A DNA stretch of 53,357 nucleotides from Bacteroidales bacterium (GTDB taxonomy: Bacteria; Bacteroidota; Bacteroidia; Bacteroidales; GWA2-32-17). This document shows, piece by piece, positions 34,363-43,414 of this stretch (position 1 is the first letter of the stretch; every line of letters starts with the position of its first letter). Both the position numbers and the translations under genes were made by a program. The stretch lies in NCBI GenBank assembly GCA_026416095.1, contig JAOAFV010000032.1, positions 1 through 53,357 of the forward strand, written 5' to 3'. The notes under the pieces are model-generated. The model had not been told where the DNA came from and did no database searches. It saw nothing but the letters and a program-made list of their open reading frames with translations.

Positions 34363-35473
34363 AGTAGTTGCTGTTTTTTCTAATATTGATTATGCCAAAG
34401 AATTTTATTGGTATGCAAAATTTATAGATAAAAATTTGTTTAATGTTGTGTTTATTTTCATTAATCCTAATAAATTTCCAATAGAAGAACAAATAGAAAG
34501 ATTAGGATATAAAGTAATTCACTATTCTTATAAAAAAAAATTACATTTATTAGTAGTAACAATACGTTTGTTTTTATTTATTTTGAAAACACGTCCGCAT
34601 ATCATACATTCTCAATTATTTGAAGCAACTCTGGTTAGTAGTATAGCAGCATTTTTTGCATTTACAAAAAATAGGATAATAACCAGACATCATTCAGATT
34701 ATCACAAAATTTATTTTCCATCTGCAGTAAAGTACGATAAGCTTATAAATTTATTGTCAAGAAAAATTATTGTACCATCTACGTCGGTTGTAAAACAACT
34801 TATGCTTGAAAATTGTAAAGAAACGAAAATAGAAGTCATATATCATGGTTTCGATTTCGGTGAGTTTAACCGAACACAAGAGCAAATAGAGAGAATAAAA
34901 GAAAAATACAATCTTACATCAAAACCTGTTATTGGAATTATTTCTCGTTTTACTCATTGGAAAGGGTTACAATATTCTATTCCAGCCTTTGAAAAATTGC
35001 TTGATTTTTATCCTCATGCAATACTGGTTCTTGCAAATGCTCATGGAGAATACAAATCTAATATTTTGTCGTTATTGAAAAGTATTCCAGCAAAAAATTA
35101 CAGAGTTATTGAATTTGAAGAAGATAATTACTCTTTATTTAAAACATTCGATGTATTCGTTCATACGCCTATTAGCCCAACTGCCGAAAGCTTTGGACAA
35201 GTATATGTAGAAGCGCTTTATTTACAAGTTCCATCGGTATTTACTCTTTCGGGAATTGCATGCGAATTAGAAATGTTTAAGAAATATTCGATTGTGGTCG
35301 ATTATCAAAACTCAAGTCAGATACTAGAAGCCTTATTAAAAATTCTTACAAATTACGAATTTTATAAAAATCAACTTATAAATGTTAGAAATGAAATAGA
35401 AAATTATTTTAGCTTCAATATAAAAATAAAAAAAATAGAAAATTTATACCTACATCTATGCAAGAAAATTTAG
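34325..35473 (+). CDS. Family 4-type glycosyltransferase
   Basis: 382 residues of GT-B fold. The N-terminal domain has KVVAVFSNIDYAKEFYWYAKFID and RPHIIHSQLFEATLVSSIAA; the C-terminal domain has VIGIISRFTHWKGLQYSIPAFEKLL and the donor-site region FVHTPISPTAESFGQVYVEALYLQVPSVFT with the acidic residues of the E-x7-E motif. It is the only GT-B enzyme in the cluster. A second ATG at 34340 (MNKRKKIKVV) is an equally good start and shortens the overlap with the upstream gene. The last 16 bases overlap the next gene. Confidence 0.92.
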   Translation: MIALKMNKRKKIKVVAVFSNIDYAKEFYWYAKFIDKNLFNVVFIFINPNKFPIEEQIERLGYKVIHYSYKKKLHLLVVTIRLFLFILKTRPHIIHSQLFEATLVSSIAAFFAFTKNRIITRHHSDYHKIYFPSAVKYDKLINLLSRKIIVPSTSVVKQLMLENCKETKIEVIYHGFDFGEFNRTQEQIERIKEKYNLTSKPVIGIISRFTHWKGLQYSIPAFEKLLDFYPHAILVLANAHGEYKSNILSLLKSIPAKNYRVIEFEEDNYSLFKTFDVFVHTPISPTAESFGQVYVEALYLQVPSVFTLSGIACELEMFKKYSIVVDYQNSSQILEALLKILTNYEFYKNQLINVRNEIENYFSFNIKIKKIENLYLHLCKKI

Positions 35474-36333
35474 TATCGGTTGTTATACCTGCATATAACG
35501 CTAGTATGTATATAGTCGACACATTAAATTCAGTAATACATCAGTCGTATAAAAACATAGAAATTATTGTAGTGAATGATGGTTCTTTTGACGACACTCT
35601 AGAAAAGGTTCTTTCGTTTAGCGATGAAAGAATTATTGTAATAAATCAAGAAAATAGGGGTGTTTCGGTAGCAAGAAATAAAGGGCTAGAAATTAGTAAA
35701 GGAGAGTTTATAGTTTTTTTCGATGCCGACGACATAATGGATAAGTATTATCTCGAAAACCTTGTTAAAAAGTTAAAATTGCATCCAGATGCTAATTTTT
35801 GTTCATCTCTAGTTTTCAAAATACATATTGATGTTTCTAATGTTGTGGAAATTAAAGACAGCATCTATAATAATATTGCCGAAAATGTTTTGTTATATTT
35901 ACCTAAAAGCACAGTACCATCGGCCTTTATGTTTAGAAAAGATTTTTTAATAAAGAACAAAATATTATTTAATCCAGAGTTGTCGAGCACTGCCGATAGA
36001 GAATTTTTATTAAAAGTTCATTCTTGTAATGGCAATGGTGTTATTTGTAGAAGTGCACGATTATATTACAGAATGCACGAAAACAGCATGTCGTATAAAT
36101 TAACACCTCAATTAATTAACGATAATGTAAAATTTTACGATATCATAAATATTAAGGATTATTTTAAAGAAAAAAGTAAAATAGAATATGCAGAATTTAT
36201 TAAGTTTTATATCATTTCTGTTTCGTATTTAAAAATAAAATCCTTAAAGTTTATTAAATATGCTTTAGAACTAATAAAAAGGTTTCATTTAAAAAGTCTT
36301 TATTATTTTGTTAAATGGAAAACATCAGGTTAA
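35458..36333 (+). CDS. Family 2 glycosyltransferase
   Basis: 291 residues; the classic GT2 N-terminus VVIPAYNASMYIVDTLNSVI with HQSYKNIEIIVVNDGS, then NRGVSVARNKGLEISKGEFIVFFDADDIMD with the DxD-type motif (about 88-92). The central STADREFLLKVHSCNG region fits the acceptor/catalytic base area (usually ED or D-RE). It is the last gene of the glycan operon, overlapping the previous gene by 16 bases, and is followed by a 62-base gap before panC. Specific sugar unknown. Confidence 0.93.
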   Translation: MQENLVSVVIPAYNASMYIVDTLNSVIHQSYKNIEIIVVNDGSFDDTLEKVLSFSDERIIVINQENRGVSVARNKGLEISKGEFIVFFDADDIMDKYYLENLVKKLKLHPDANFCSSLVFKIHIDVSNVVEIKDSIYNNIAENVLLYLPKSTVPSAFMFRKDFLIKNKILFNPELSSTADREFLLKVHSCNGNGVICRSARLYYRMHENSMSYKLTPQLINDNVKFYDIINIKDYFKEKSKIEYAEFIKFYIISVSYLKIKSLKFIKYALELIKRFHLKSLYYFVKWKTSG

Positions 36334-36395
36334 AATATAGATGGAATATTATTGTTTGTTATTAAAAAAAAACTCAATTTTGAGCAAAATATTAT

Positions 36396-37250
36396 ATGAT
36401 TATTATTAGAAACGAGATAGGTTATTTAAAGGACCTAATAAATAAATATAAAGATCAAAAGAAAATTATTGGCTTTGTTCCTACAATGGGGGCATTACAT
36501 CAAGGTCATCTTTCACTTGTTAAGCGAGCTAAAAACGAAGTTGATATTGTTATTGTAAGTATATTTGTTAACCCTCTGCAGTTTAACGATCCTAACGATT
36601 ATAATAGCTACCCAAGAATGCTTGAAAAAGATATTAGTTTGCTAGAAAAAGAAAATTTATGTGATATTCTTTTTGTGCCAGATGAAAAAACAATATATCC
36701 TCCGGAATTTAAATTAATAAAATTTAATTTAGGACATCTTGAAGAAATAATGGAGGGGAAATATAGACCCGGCCACTTTCAAGGTGTTGCTAATGTTGTA
36801 TACAGATTGTTTAGTTTAGTAGAGCCACACAAGGCTTATTTTGGTAAAAAAGACTTTCAGCAAATTGCAATTATTAAAAAATTACTTGAACTAGTACATT
36901 TTGATATTGAAATAGTAGAATGCGAAACCTATAGAGAACCTCATGGGTTGGCTATGAGCTCAAGAAATTTATTGTTATCGGAAACAGATTTCTATAATGC
37001 TAAAATTATTTATGATACGTTGTTATGGATAAAAGAGAATATTAAGAACTATACTTTAAGTACTCTTAAAACTTTTGCCCAAAATAAAATTAATAAACAA
37101 AAACCTTTTAGGGTAGAATACATTGAAATTGTTGATACTTATTCCTTATTACCGGTAAATTATATAGGGGAACTTAAAACAGTAACGTGTTGTGTTGCAG
37201 TTTATTGTGGTAATGTACGGTTAATTGATAATATTGAAATAAATTTATAA
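36396..37250 (+). CDS. panC: Pantothenate synthetase (pantoate--beta-alanine ligase)
   Basis: Joins pantoate and beta-alanine with ATP to make pantothenate for CoA. At 284 residues it has the usual length. Signatures: FVPTMGALHQGHLSLVKRA with the HxGH motif (about 35-38), IFVNPLQFNDPNDYNSYPR, RPGHFQGVANVVYRLF and KAYFGKKDFQQIAIIKKL, then AMSSRN. The next gene, panD, supplies the beta-alanine, 27 bases downstream. A panB gene is not in the window. Confidence 0.97.
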   Translation: MIIIRNEIGYLKDLINKYKDQKKIIGFVPTMGALHQGHLSLVKRAKNEVDIVIVSIFVNPLQFNDPNDYNSYPRMLEKDISLLEKENLCDILFVPDEKTIYPPEFKLIKFNLGHLEEIMEGKYRPGHFQGVANVVYRLFSLVEPHKAYFGKKDFQQIAIIKKLLELVHFDIEIVECETYREPHGLAMSSRNLLLSETDFYNAKIIYDTLLWIKENIKNYTLSTLKTFAQNKINKQKPFRVEYIEIVDTYSLLPVNYIGELKTVTCCVAVYCGNVRLIDNIEINL

Positions 37251-37255
37251 ATTTG
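37248..37255 (+). promoter_or_regulatory. Possible internal -7 box before panD
   Basis: TAAATTTG overlaps the panC stop codon and has TTG 20 bases upstream (37225-37227). panD starts 22 bases later. It could give panD extra transcription beyond read-through from panC. Confidence 0.35.
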
Positions 37256-37277
37256 CAATTATTATATTTTAATTTCT

Positions 37278-37628
37278 ATGATAATAGAAGTACTTAAGTC
37301 GAAAATTCATAAAGTAAGAGTAACAGAAGCTAATTTAAATTATACAGGTAGTATAACAATTGATGAGCAATTAATGGAGGCGGCATCTATAAACGAATAC
37401 GAGAAAGTTCAGGTTCTTAATATGAATAATGGTGAAAGAATTGAAACCTATGTTATAAAAGGAGAAAAAGGTAGTGGTATTATTTGTTTAAATGGACCAG
37501 CTGCACGAAAAGTAGCAGTAGGCGATTATGTTATAATTCTTTCTTATGCATTGATTGAAATCGACAAAGTTAAGGAACACCAACCAATAATAATTTTCCC
37601 TAATCCTGAAACCAACAAGCTTACATAG
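37278..37628 (+). CDS. panD: Aspartate 1-decarboxylase (pyruvoyl-dependent)
   Basis: 116 residues; makes beta-alanine from aspartate. The self-cleavage site is visible as YTGSITID with Gly24-Ser25, where Ser25 becomes the pyruvoyl group. Other family stretches are LMEAASINEYEKVQVLNMNNGERIETYVI and GSGIICLNGPAARKVAVGDYVIILSYA. Length and spacing are normal. It follows panC and is followed after 2 bases by a membrane protein gene, an order I recall in other Bacteroidota. Confidence 0.97.
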   Translation: MIIEVLKSKIHKVRVTEANLNYTGSITIDEQLMEAASINEYEKVQVLNMNNGERIETYVIKGEKGSGIICLNGPAARKVAVGDYVIILSYALIEIDKVKEHQPIIIFPNPETNKLT

Positions 37629-37630
37629 TT

Positions 37631-38662
37631 GTGAAAAATAAATTTATTAAATTTATCATAAATTTCGTAATAGTTCCACTTACAGCAGTATTGTTGTTAT
37701 ATCTAGCTTTTAAAAATATTAACATTAAGTTATTTATTGAGAAACTTCTTAATGTTAAAATTGAATGGGTGTTGCTTTCTTTGCTAATAGCATTAATTGC
37801 TATGTATTTTCGTGGATTACGATGGAAAATGCTTCTTGAACCTTTAGGTTATAAGCCACAAAATTTAATCGTATTTCTGTCGATTTTAATTACTTATTTA
37901 GCGAATATAGCTTTACCACGTTTTGGCGAAATAGCACGTTGCATTACTTTAAAAAAAATAAACAATATTCCAATTGAATTGTCTTTAGGTACAGTTGTTA
38001 CTGAACGTATTATTGATGTTATTACTTTATTATTTTTTTTACTTTTAATTTTTATTACAAATGTAAACTTATTTGGTAGGTTTTTTCTTGAAAACATCTT
38101 AAATCCCTTATCCAATAGCATGCTTAATATTTTAGTTATATTATTTATATTTTTAGCTGTAATTATATTGATATTCTTAATCTTAAAAAAAGAATCTAAA
38201 AACAAAATAGCAACAAAAATAAAACGGTTGGTAATAAATTTCTCGGAGGGTATAAAGTCAATTTTGAGAGTAAAAAAATTACATTTATTTTTAATTTACA
38301 CTTTTACGATATGGATGCTGTATATTTTTATGACTTATGTTGTTTTTTTCTCAATAGAAGCAACTTCGCATCTGACTTTTTACGATTCAATATTTGTTAT
38401 GGCTTTAGGTGGGGTAGGTATGAGTTTGCCAGTACAAGGGGGCTTTGGTACTTTTCATTGGCTTGTTATTCTCGGAATGTCTTTGTTAAACATATCTAAT
38501 ACCGATGCAATGTTATATGCAACAATAACTCACGAATCGCAGGTACTAATGATAATAATATTGGGTTCTGCTTCTGCGTTAATTATAGGGTTAAAATATA
38601 AAAATTTTTATAAAAATGGAAATAGCAGATTATATACAAAAGAAAATTTTCAGAAGCTATAA
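37631..38662 (+). CDS. YbhN/UPF0104-family membrane protein (lysyl-PG synthase TM-like)
   Basis: 343 residues with about eight membrane helices and the family patterns AMYFRGLRWKMLLEPLG, ANIALPRFGEIARCITLKK, GTVVTERIIDVITLL and GMSLPVQGGFGTFHWLVILG. The family corresponds to the flippase part of MprF and to AglD/YbhN proteins; it probably moves a lipid or lipid-linked molecule, but the substrate is unknown. The start is GTG at 37631, 2 bases after panD, in keeping with translational coupling. Its 3' end overlaps rfaE2 by 47 bases. Confidence 0.87.
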   Translation: MKNKFIKFIINFVIVPLTAVLLLYLAFKNINIKLFIEKLLNVKIEWVLLSLLIALIAMYFRGLRWKMLLEPLGYKPQNLIVFLSILITYLANIALPRFGEIARCITLKKINNIPIELSLGTVVTERIIDVITLLFFLLLIFITNVNLFGRFFLENILNPLSNSMLNILVILFIFLAVIILIFLILKKESKNKIATKIKRLVINFSEGIKSILRVKKLHLFLIYTFTIWMLYIFMTYVVFFSIEATSHLTFYDSIFVMALGGVGMSLPVQGGFGTFHWLVILGMSLLNISNTDAMLYATITHESQVLMIIILGSASALIIGLKYKNFYKNGNSRLYTKENFQKL

Positions 38663-39116
38663 CGAGATTGAATTTAGTAGGTTACTTGCTTACTATAGGT
38701 TTAAAGATTATCGTATAGTATTTACTAATGGTTGCTTTGATATAATTCATAGAGCTCATGTAGAATATTTGTTACAAGCTTCTACCGAGGGCGATGTTCT
38801 TATTGTTGGGTTAAATAGTGATGAGTCGGTAAAAAGAATTAAAGGTAAAAATCGTCCTATAAACGATGAATATTCTAGAGCCTTAGTTCTTGCGTCGATG
38901 CTTGTTGTTTCTAATGTTGTTATTTTTAATGAAGAAACTCCATTAGAATTAATAAAAATAATAAGGCCTCATGTTATTGTAAAAGGTGGCGATTACAAAG
39001 AAAATGAAATTATTGGAGCCGATTTTGTTAAATCGTACGGTGGAAAAGTAAAAATTGTGCCTTACATAGAAGGGTTTTCTACATCAAAAATTATAAATGA
39101 ATTTTTAGTAAATTAA
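38616..39116 (+). CDS. rfaE2: D-glycero-beta-D-manno-heptose 1-phosphate adenylyltransferase (RfaE2-type)
   Basis: A stand-alone nucleotidyltransferase of 166 residues matching the C-terminal half of E. coli HldE, making ADP-heptose for LPS core. Signatures: VFTNGCFDIIHRAHVEYLLQA, GLNSDESVKRIKGKNRPIN, HVIVKGGDYKENEIIGADFV and the closing EGFSTSKIINEF. The HxGH motif reads H-R-A-H (GCT for the third residue), an unusual change from Gly to Ala at the ATP site. No heptokinase (RfaE1) or gmhA/gmhB gene is nearby. It overlaps the upstream gene by 47 bases. Confidence 0.88.
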   Translation: MEIADYIQKKIFRSYNEIEFSRLLAYYRFKDYRIVFTNGCFDIIHRAHVEYLLQASTEGDVLIVGLNSDESVKRIKGKNRPINDEYSRALVLASMLVVSNVVIFNEETPLELIKIIRPHVIVKGGDYKENEIIGADFVKSYGGKVKIVPYIEGFSTSKIINEFLVN

Positions 39117-39153
39117 TACTAAAAAATGAAATTTTCTTCTTAATACCAAAGTT

Positions 39154-39510
39154 ATGAAAGAAGTATTAGTTGTGTTATTACTGGTTGTTTTATGTGGATT
39201 GTGTGCTTGTAAAAAACATAAAGAAAATTTATTACCTGGCGAATGGCAAAGGATATCGTTCAGATACGATGAAAAAGATTTAAAGTGGATATATAAATTT
39301 AACAAAGATGGCACTATTATAGAGTATAAAGCCGATACTGTGTGTGATACTGCATTTTATAAAATGAAAACAAGATTTTTTAAAGAATATATCCAAATTT
39401 CAGGCTTACGATGGGAAAGTGGCGATTATTATATTGAAAAGATAAATAAAAAGAAATTAATACTACAATGCTATTCTCCATATAATAGAATGGAGTTTAT
39501 CAGGAAATAA
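39154..39510 (+). CDS. Small lipocalin-like lipoprotein
   Basis: 118 residues with a lipoprotein signal peptide and lipobox LCAC (Cys19). The remainder has the small lipocalin-like pattern common in Bacteroidota: LLPGEWQRISFRYDEKDLKWIYKFNKDGTIIEYKAD, then GDYYIEKINKKKLIL. No catalytic or ligand residues can be named. It lies 37 bases after rfaE2 and 4 bases before radA, on the same strand, but shows no functional link to either. Confidence 0.8.
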   Translation: MKEVLVVLLLVVLCGLCACKKHKENLLPGEWQRISFRYDEKDLKWIYKFNKDGTIIEYKADTVCDTAFYKMKTRFFKEYIQISGLRWESGDYYIEKINKKKLILQCYSPYNRMEFIRK

Positions 39511-39514
39511 AAAA

Positions 39515-40885
39515 ATGAATAAACAAAGAATTATTTTTTTTTGTAAAGAATGTGGCAACGAATCTCTTAAATGGCTAGGTAAATGCCCTGCTTGTGGTGC
39601 ATGGAATAGTTTTATCGAGCAAAAATTGAATGATGGTGAAGTAAAGCTAGAAAATAGAGATACAAAGAAACCCATAAAACTTCAAGAAATTACCGAAGGC
39701 GAAATTACTCGTATAGATACTAAGAGTGTAGAATTAAATAGAGTGCTTGGGGGAGGAATTGTTCCGGGGTCTGTTATTTTAATAGCTGGCGAACCAGGTA
39801 TAGGAAAATCTACATTAATGTTACAATTTGCATTAAGGGTTAAAAGTATAAAAACATTGTATGTTTCTGGCGAAGAAAGTGAATATCAGTTAAAATTAAG
39901 AGCAGAACGATTAAAAGGTAAAGGTGAATCTTGCTTAATTTTATGCGATACTATTGTTGAAAATATTATAACTGCTATAAGTGAAATTAAACCCGATATT
40001 GTTGTTATTGATTCTATTCAAACTATTCAGACAGATAACTATGAATCGTATCCTGGTAGTGTTTCACAAATTAAGCAATGTGCTTTTTTGCTTATGCAAA
40101 CTGCTAAACAAATGAATATACCAATTTTTATAATAGGCCATGTAAATAAAGAAGGAGATATAGCAGGTCCAAAAATTATTGAACATATGGTAGATGTAGT
40201 CCTATTTTTTGAGGGGAATACAAATAATACTTACAGGTTACTCAGAACAATGAAAAATAGATTTGGCCCAACCTTCGAAATTGGACTTTTTGATATGCGT
40301 CAGGATGGGTTAAAAGAAGTTACTAATCCAACAAATGTTTTAATAAATGAAGAAACCTTTAATTTAAGCGGAACATGTCTTGCCTGTGTAATCGAAGGTA
40401 TTAGACCTCTTATTGTAGAAGTTCAAGCTTTAGTAAATCAGGTAAATCATTTTAATCCTCAGAGAGTTTCTAATGGTTATGATAATAAAAGACTTGCCAT
40501 TCTAATTGCTGTCATTGAAAAAATATTGAAAATTAAGTTTTATAATAAGGAAATTTTTATTAACATAGCAGGAGGCTTCAAAATTAACGATACATCTCTG
40601 GATTTTGCAGTAGCAATGGCAATGCTATCTTCAACTTATGATTTAACTATACCAAGAGAGTTGTGTTTTATTGGGGAAATTGGTTTAAATGGCGAAATAC
40701 GACCATCGCCTAAAATAGAACAACGATTAAATGAAATTCAAAAAATTGGTATCAAACATGTGGTAGTTTCTTCGTTTAAGATTAAAGAATTGAATATGGC
40801 GAATTTTAAAAACTTAAATATTATACCTGTTTCAAATATAAGCGAAATAAAACTTAAAGAATTAATATCAGAAATTAAATGTTAA
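39515..40885 (+). CDS. radA: DNA repair protein RadA
   Basis: 456 residues; a RecA-like branch-migration helicase for homologous recombination. In order: a four-Cys zinc finger (C10, C13, C24, C27 in FFCKECGNESLKWLGKCPAC), the ATPase with Walker A GEPGIGKST (about 92) and Walker B IVVIDSIQT, the RadA motif KNRFG (about 247-251) and a Lon-protease-like C-terminal domain (GGFKINDTSLDFAVAMAM, then ELCFIGEIGLNGEIRP). All key residues are present. Its 3' end overlaps the GWxTD lipoprotein gene by 7 bases. Confidence 0.97.
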   Translation: MNKQRIIFFCKECGNESLKWLGKCPACGAWNSFIEQKLNDGEVKLENRDTKKPIKLQEITEGEITRIDTKSVELNRVLGGGIVPGSVILIAGEPGIGKSTLMLQFALRVKSIKTLYVSGEESEYQLKLRAERLKGKGESCLILCDTIVENIITAISEIKPDIVVIDSIQTIQTDNYESYPGSVSQIKQCAFLLMQTAKQMNIPIFIIGHVNKEGDIAGPKIIEHMVDVVLFFEGNTNNTYRLLRTMKNRFGPTFEIGLFDMRQDGLKEVTNPTNVLINEETFNLSGTCLACVIEGIRPLIVEVQALVNQVNHFNPQRVSNGYDNKRLAILIAVIEKILKIKFYNKEIFINIAGGFKINDTSLDFAVAMAMLSSTYDLTIPRELCFIGEIGLNGEIRPSPKIEQRLNEIQKIGIKHVVVSSFKIKELNMANFKNLNIIPVSNISEIKLKELISEIKC

Positions 40886-42189
40886 TGCTTAACATTAATA
40901 TCTTTTATAAAGCAAGAAAAAAATGTAGTTTTTTATTTATTCTATCTCTAGTTTTATCTTTAATCGGCTGTATTTCATTAACAAATCAGCAGAATTATTC
41001 TAATAAAGGCCTAAATGTAAATTTTTTGTATAATCCAAATGCTTACAGTTTAGAAGCTAATATTTATGTTTTTAATGTATCTGGTTCAAATTCTGAATTA
41101 TATTGTAATATCCCATATTCTACCCTAACATTTTATGGCGATAGCATTAGATTTTCCAATGTTTTAATAAAATATATTTTATATAAGATATCTAAAAATG
41201 TTTTGATTGTAGATTCTTCAACAGTTAATCATCAAATTGTTTTTAATAAAAATAAAACAGATGCCTTGATTAAATTAGATTTAATTTTAAACGATACATC
41301 CGATTACATGCTTGATATAGGTTTAATAGAAGTAAATACGGGTAAAACATTCAGAACATTTTATGAAATTGAACGTAGTAAAAAAGTTAACTCGAACGAT
41401 TTTCTTGCACTCACAAAAAATGGGAACATAGTTTTTAACGGATACATTAAATCGAGCGATACTATATATTTTAAAGTGAAAAAAGAGCTTCCAAAAACGT
41501 TGAGAATAGCTTACTTTAAAGATGAGTCTAAATTAGCAAGTCCTCCTTATTCTTACTTATCGAAAGATTATATATACAAACCTCCCGATAGTATAAAAGT
41601 AATCAGAATATGCGATACATGTTATTTTTTTCTAAAAAAACAAAATACAATAGGAAGAATATTTTATGATTCTATTTCGTATGGTTTTACTTTATATAAT
41701 TTTTCCGATAATTTTCCAAATTTGAAAAATATAACCGAAATGCTTCAACCTTTAAGGTTGCTTACTTCAGCTAAAGAATTTAATGAGTTAGTTGAAAATT
41801 CTGATAAAAAAGAAGCGTTAGATAAATTTTGGCTCGAAATTTCGAACAGCCCAGAAAGAGCTAGAGAATTAATTAGAGTATTTTACACACGTACAATGTT
41901 AGCTAATAAATACTTTACTAGTTATACGCAGGGGTGGAAAACAGATAGAGGAGCAATTTATATTTTATTTGGTTTACCAACTGCTATATATAAATCTCCT
42001 AAACTTGAACAATGGATTTATGGAAATCCTTCAAGTCCAAAAGCACTAGTGTTTACTTTTCATAAACAATACTGCGAAATATCGAATAATCACTATGTAC
42101 TCGAACGTAACGAGTTTTATAAAATTCCATGGTTACAGGCAGTTGATACATGGCGTAACGGACGTATTTTTACAGTTTCAAGCGAATAA
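40879..42189 (+). CDS. GWxTD domain-containing lipoprotein
   Basis: 436 residues with a signal peptide and lipobox (LSLIGC, Cys about 31). The C-terminal 120 residues form a GWxTD domain: YTQGWKTDRGAIYILFGLPTAIYKSPKLEQWIY and then SPKALVFTF. This family is typical of Bacteroidota and related phyla and has no established function; it is probably periplasmic and lipid-anchored. The middle (RALKTLRIAYFKDESKL-like strands) is beta-rich. It overlaps radA by 7 bases and rlmB begins 10 bases after its stop. Confidence 0.86.
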   Translation: MLMLNINIFYKARKKCSFLFILSLVLSLIGCISLTNQQNYSNKGLNVNFLYNPNAYSLEANIYVFNVSGSNSELYCNIPYSTLTFYGDSIRFSNVLIKYILYKISKNVLIVDSSTVNHQIVFNKNKTDALIKLDLILNDTSDYMLDIGLIEVNTGKTFRTFYEIERSKKVNSNDFLALTKNGNIVFNGYIKSSDTIYFKVKKELPKTLRIAYFKDESKLASPPYSYLSKDYIYKPPDSIKVIRICDTCYFFLKKQNTIGRIFYDSISYGFTLYNFSDNFPNLKNITEMLQPLRLLTSAKEFNELVENSDKKEALDKFWLEISNSPERARELIRVFYTRTMLANKYFTSYTQGWKTDRGAIYILFGLPTAIYKSPKLEQWIYGNPSSPKALVFTFHKQYCEISNNHYVLERNEFYKIPWLQAVDTWRNGRIFTVSSE

Positions 42190-42199
42190 AATAAAATAC

Positions 42200-42940
42200 A
42201 TGAAGTACATCTATGGCATAAATCCCTTGATAGAAGCTTTTAATGCAGGTAAAACTATCGAAAAAATATGGATAAATAGAAATATTAGAAAAAAAGAAAT
42301 TAAGGAAATTCTTACTAAAGCACAAGATAAGGCAGTTAAAGTAAATTTTGTTCCAGATGCTTTTTTTAAAAAGTTCGCAAGTAAAAATCATCAGGGGATA
42401 ATTGGAATCTTATCGATAATCGAGTATGAGAATATTGAAAACATTATTACATCGGTTTTTGAAAAAGGAGAATCACCAATAATTGTTATTTTAAACGGTG
42501 TAACAGATGTAAGAAATTTTGGAGCCATTGTAAGAACTTCATTATGTGCTAATGCCGATGCAATTTTAATTGAAAGTAAACATTCAGTTATGGTAAATGA
42601 AGATGCTATTAAAACTTCTGCAGGCGCTTTGTTTCATATACCTATCTGTAGAACATCTTCATTATTTAACACTATTAAAAACATAAAAAAATATGGCTTG
42701 CAAATTGTAAGTTGTACAGAAACTGGTAATAAAACTTTGTTTGAAATAGATTTTACTAAGCCAACTGCAATAGTTCTTGGCGATGAAGATAAAGGTATAA
42801 ACTCACAGATAATAAAAATTTCAGATTATACTGCTTTAATCCCTTTAAAAAATAAAATTAGTTCTCTGAATGTGTCGGTTGCTGCTGGTATATTTCTTTA
42901 TGAAATAAAAAAACAAAGATTATGCATGAAACACGTATAA
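42200..42940 (+). CDS. rlmB: 23S rRNA 2'-O-ribose methyltransferase, RlmB/TrmH (SPOUT) family
   Basis: 246 residues; an AdoMet-dependent SPOUT enzyme expected to methylate G2251 of 23S rRNA. A small N-terminal RNA-binding domain (YIYGINPLIEAFNAGKTIEKIWI) precedes the trefoil-knot catalytic part with motif 1 LNGVTDVRNFGAIVRTS, motif 2 AIVLGDEDKGIN and motif 3 LKNKISSLNVSVAAGIFLYEI. The frame is open further upstream to 42095, inside the preceding gene; the ATG at 42200 (MKYIYGINPL) gives the normal N-terminus. The exact rRNA target is inferred from the family. Confidence 0.92.
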   Translation: MKYIYGINPLIEAFNAGKTIEKIWINRNIRKKEIKEILTKAQDKAVKVNFVPDAFFKKFASKNHQGIIGILSIIEYENIENIITSVFEKGESPIIVILNGVTDVRNFGAIVRTSLCANADAILIESKHSVMVNEDAIKTSAGALFHIPICRTSSLFNTIKNIKKYGLQIVSCTETGNKTLFEIDFTKPTAIVLGDEDKGINSQIIKISDYTALIPLKNKISSLNVSVAAGIFLYEIKKQRLCMKHV

Positions 42941-42978
42941 AATAACTTTCATTGTTACAATAAAAAACTGATCCTGTC

Positions 42979-43185
42979 CTATATTCCATACCTGTGCGAT
43001 CTGAAAACTTCTTCGATAATTTCACCGTACTTATCTCCATAAGTAGTTATGCACCATTTATACAGACTGTCGATTTCGTTATTATCGTTACCAATCCACT
43101 GTAAAATTTTTTTAAGTTCTTTATGGAATAGAACAGGATCAAAGCTAACACGCGAAAGAACAATTTTTGAGAAATCTAACATCAT
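42979..43185 (-). CDS. Small conserved Bacteroidota protein of unknown function
   Basis: 68 residues: MLDFSKIVLSRVSFDP and LFHKELKKILQWI, later TYGDKYGEIIEEVF. I recognise the pattern VSFDxxLFxKEL....W as a small family occurring in many Bacteroidota, with no assigned role. It looks soluble and helical. The second Met (ATG at 43182) is an alternative start. It is convergent with rlmB (38-base gap), and 229 AT-rich bases separate it from the next gene on its left-to-right order; I see no other gene in that gap. Confidence 0.72.
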   Translation of the reverse strand: MMLDFSKIVLSRVSFDPVLFHKELKKILQWIGNDNNEIDSLYKWCITTYGDKYGEIIEEVFRSHRYGI

Positions 43186-43414
43186 AATGTTTGATCTAAT
43201 AAGTATGGTTCTTAAAAATTAAACGAAAAATTCTTTAATTTTGTTTCATTTTTTTAACATTTTTTTATTTAAGTTATAAACTTGTTGATGATTTTGAAAG
43301 CATTTAATTCTAGTGAAAAATTTTGTTTTAAAATTTTAAATGCAAATAAATAACTTGGGTAAAAAAATTTACAGGAGAGTAAGATTATCAAGTGTAGGTA
43401 GTTAAGGCAATTTT

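Noticed and set aside
36373-36384. CTCAA-TT-TTGAG hairpin before panC as a terminator of the glycan operon
   Set aside because: The loop is only 2 bases and there is no T-tract on the plus strand after it.
42858-43040. Minus-strand ORF of 60 codons overlapping the end of rlmB
   Set aside because: It overlaps both rlmB and the small conserved gene in other frames and has no recognisable sequence.
43186-43414. Possible small gene or RNA in the 229-base gap upstream of the small conserved gene
   Set aside because: Only AT-rich runs and imperfect palindromes were seen; no convincing ORF, promoter pair or stable stem.
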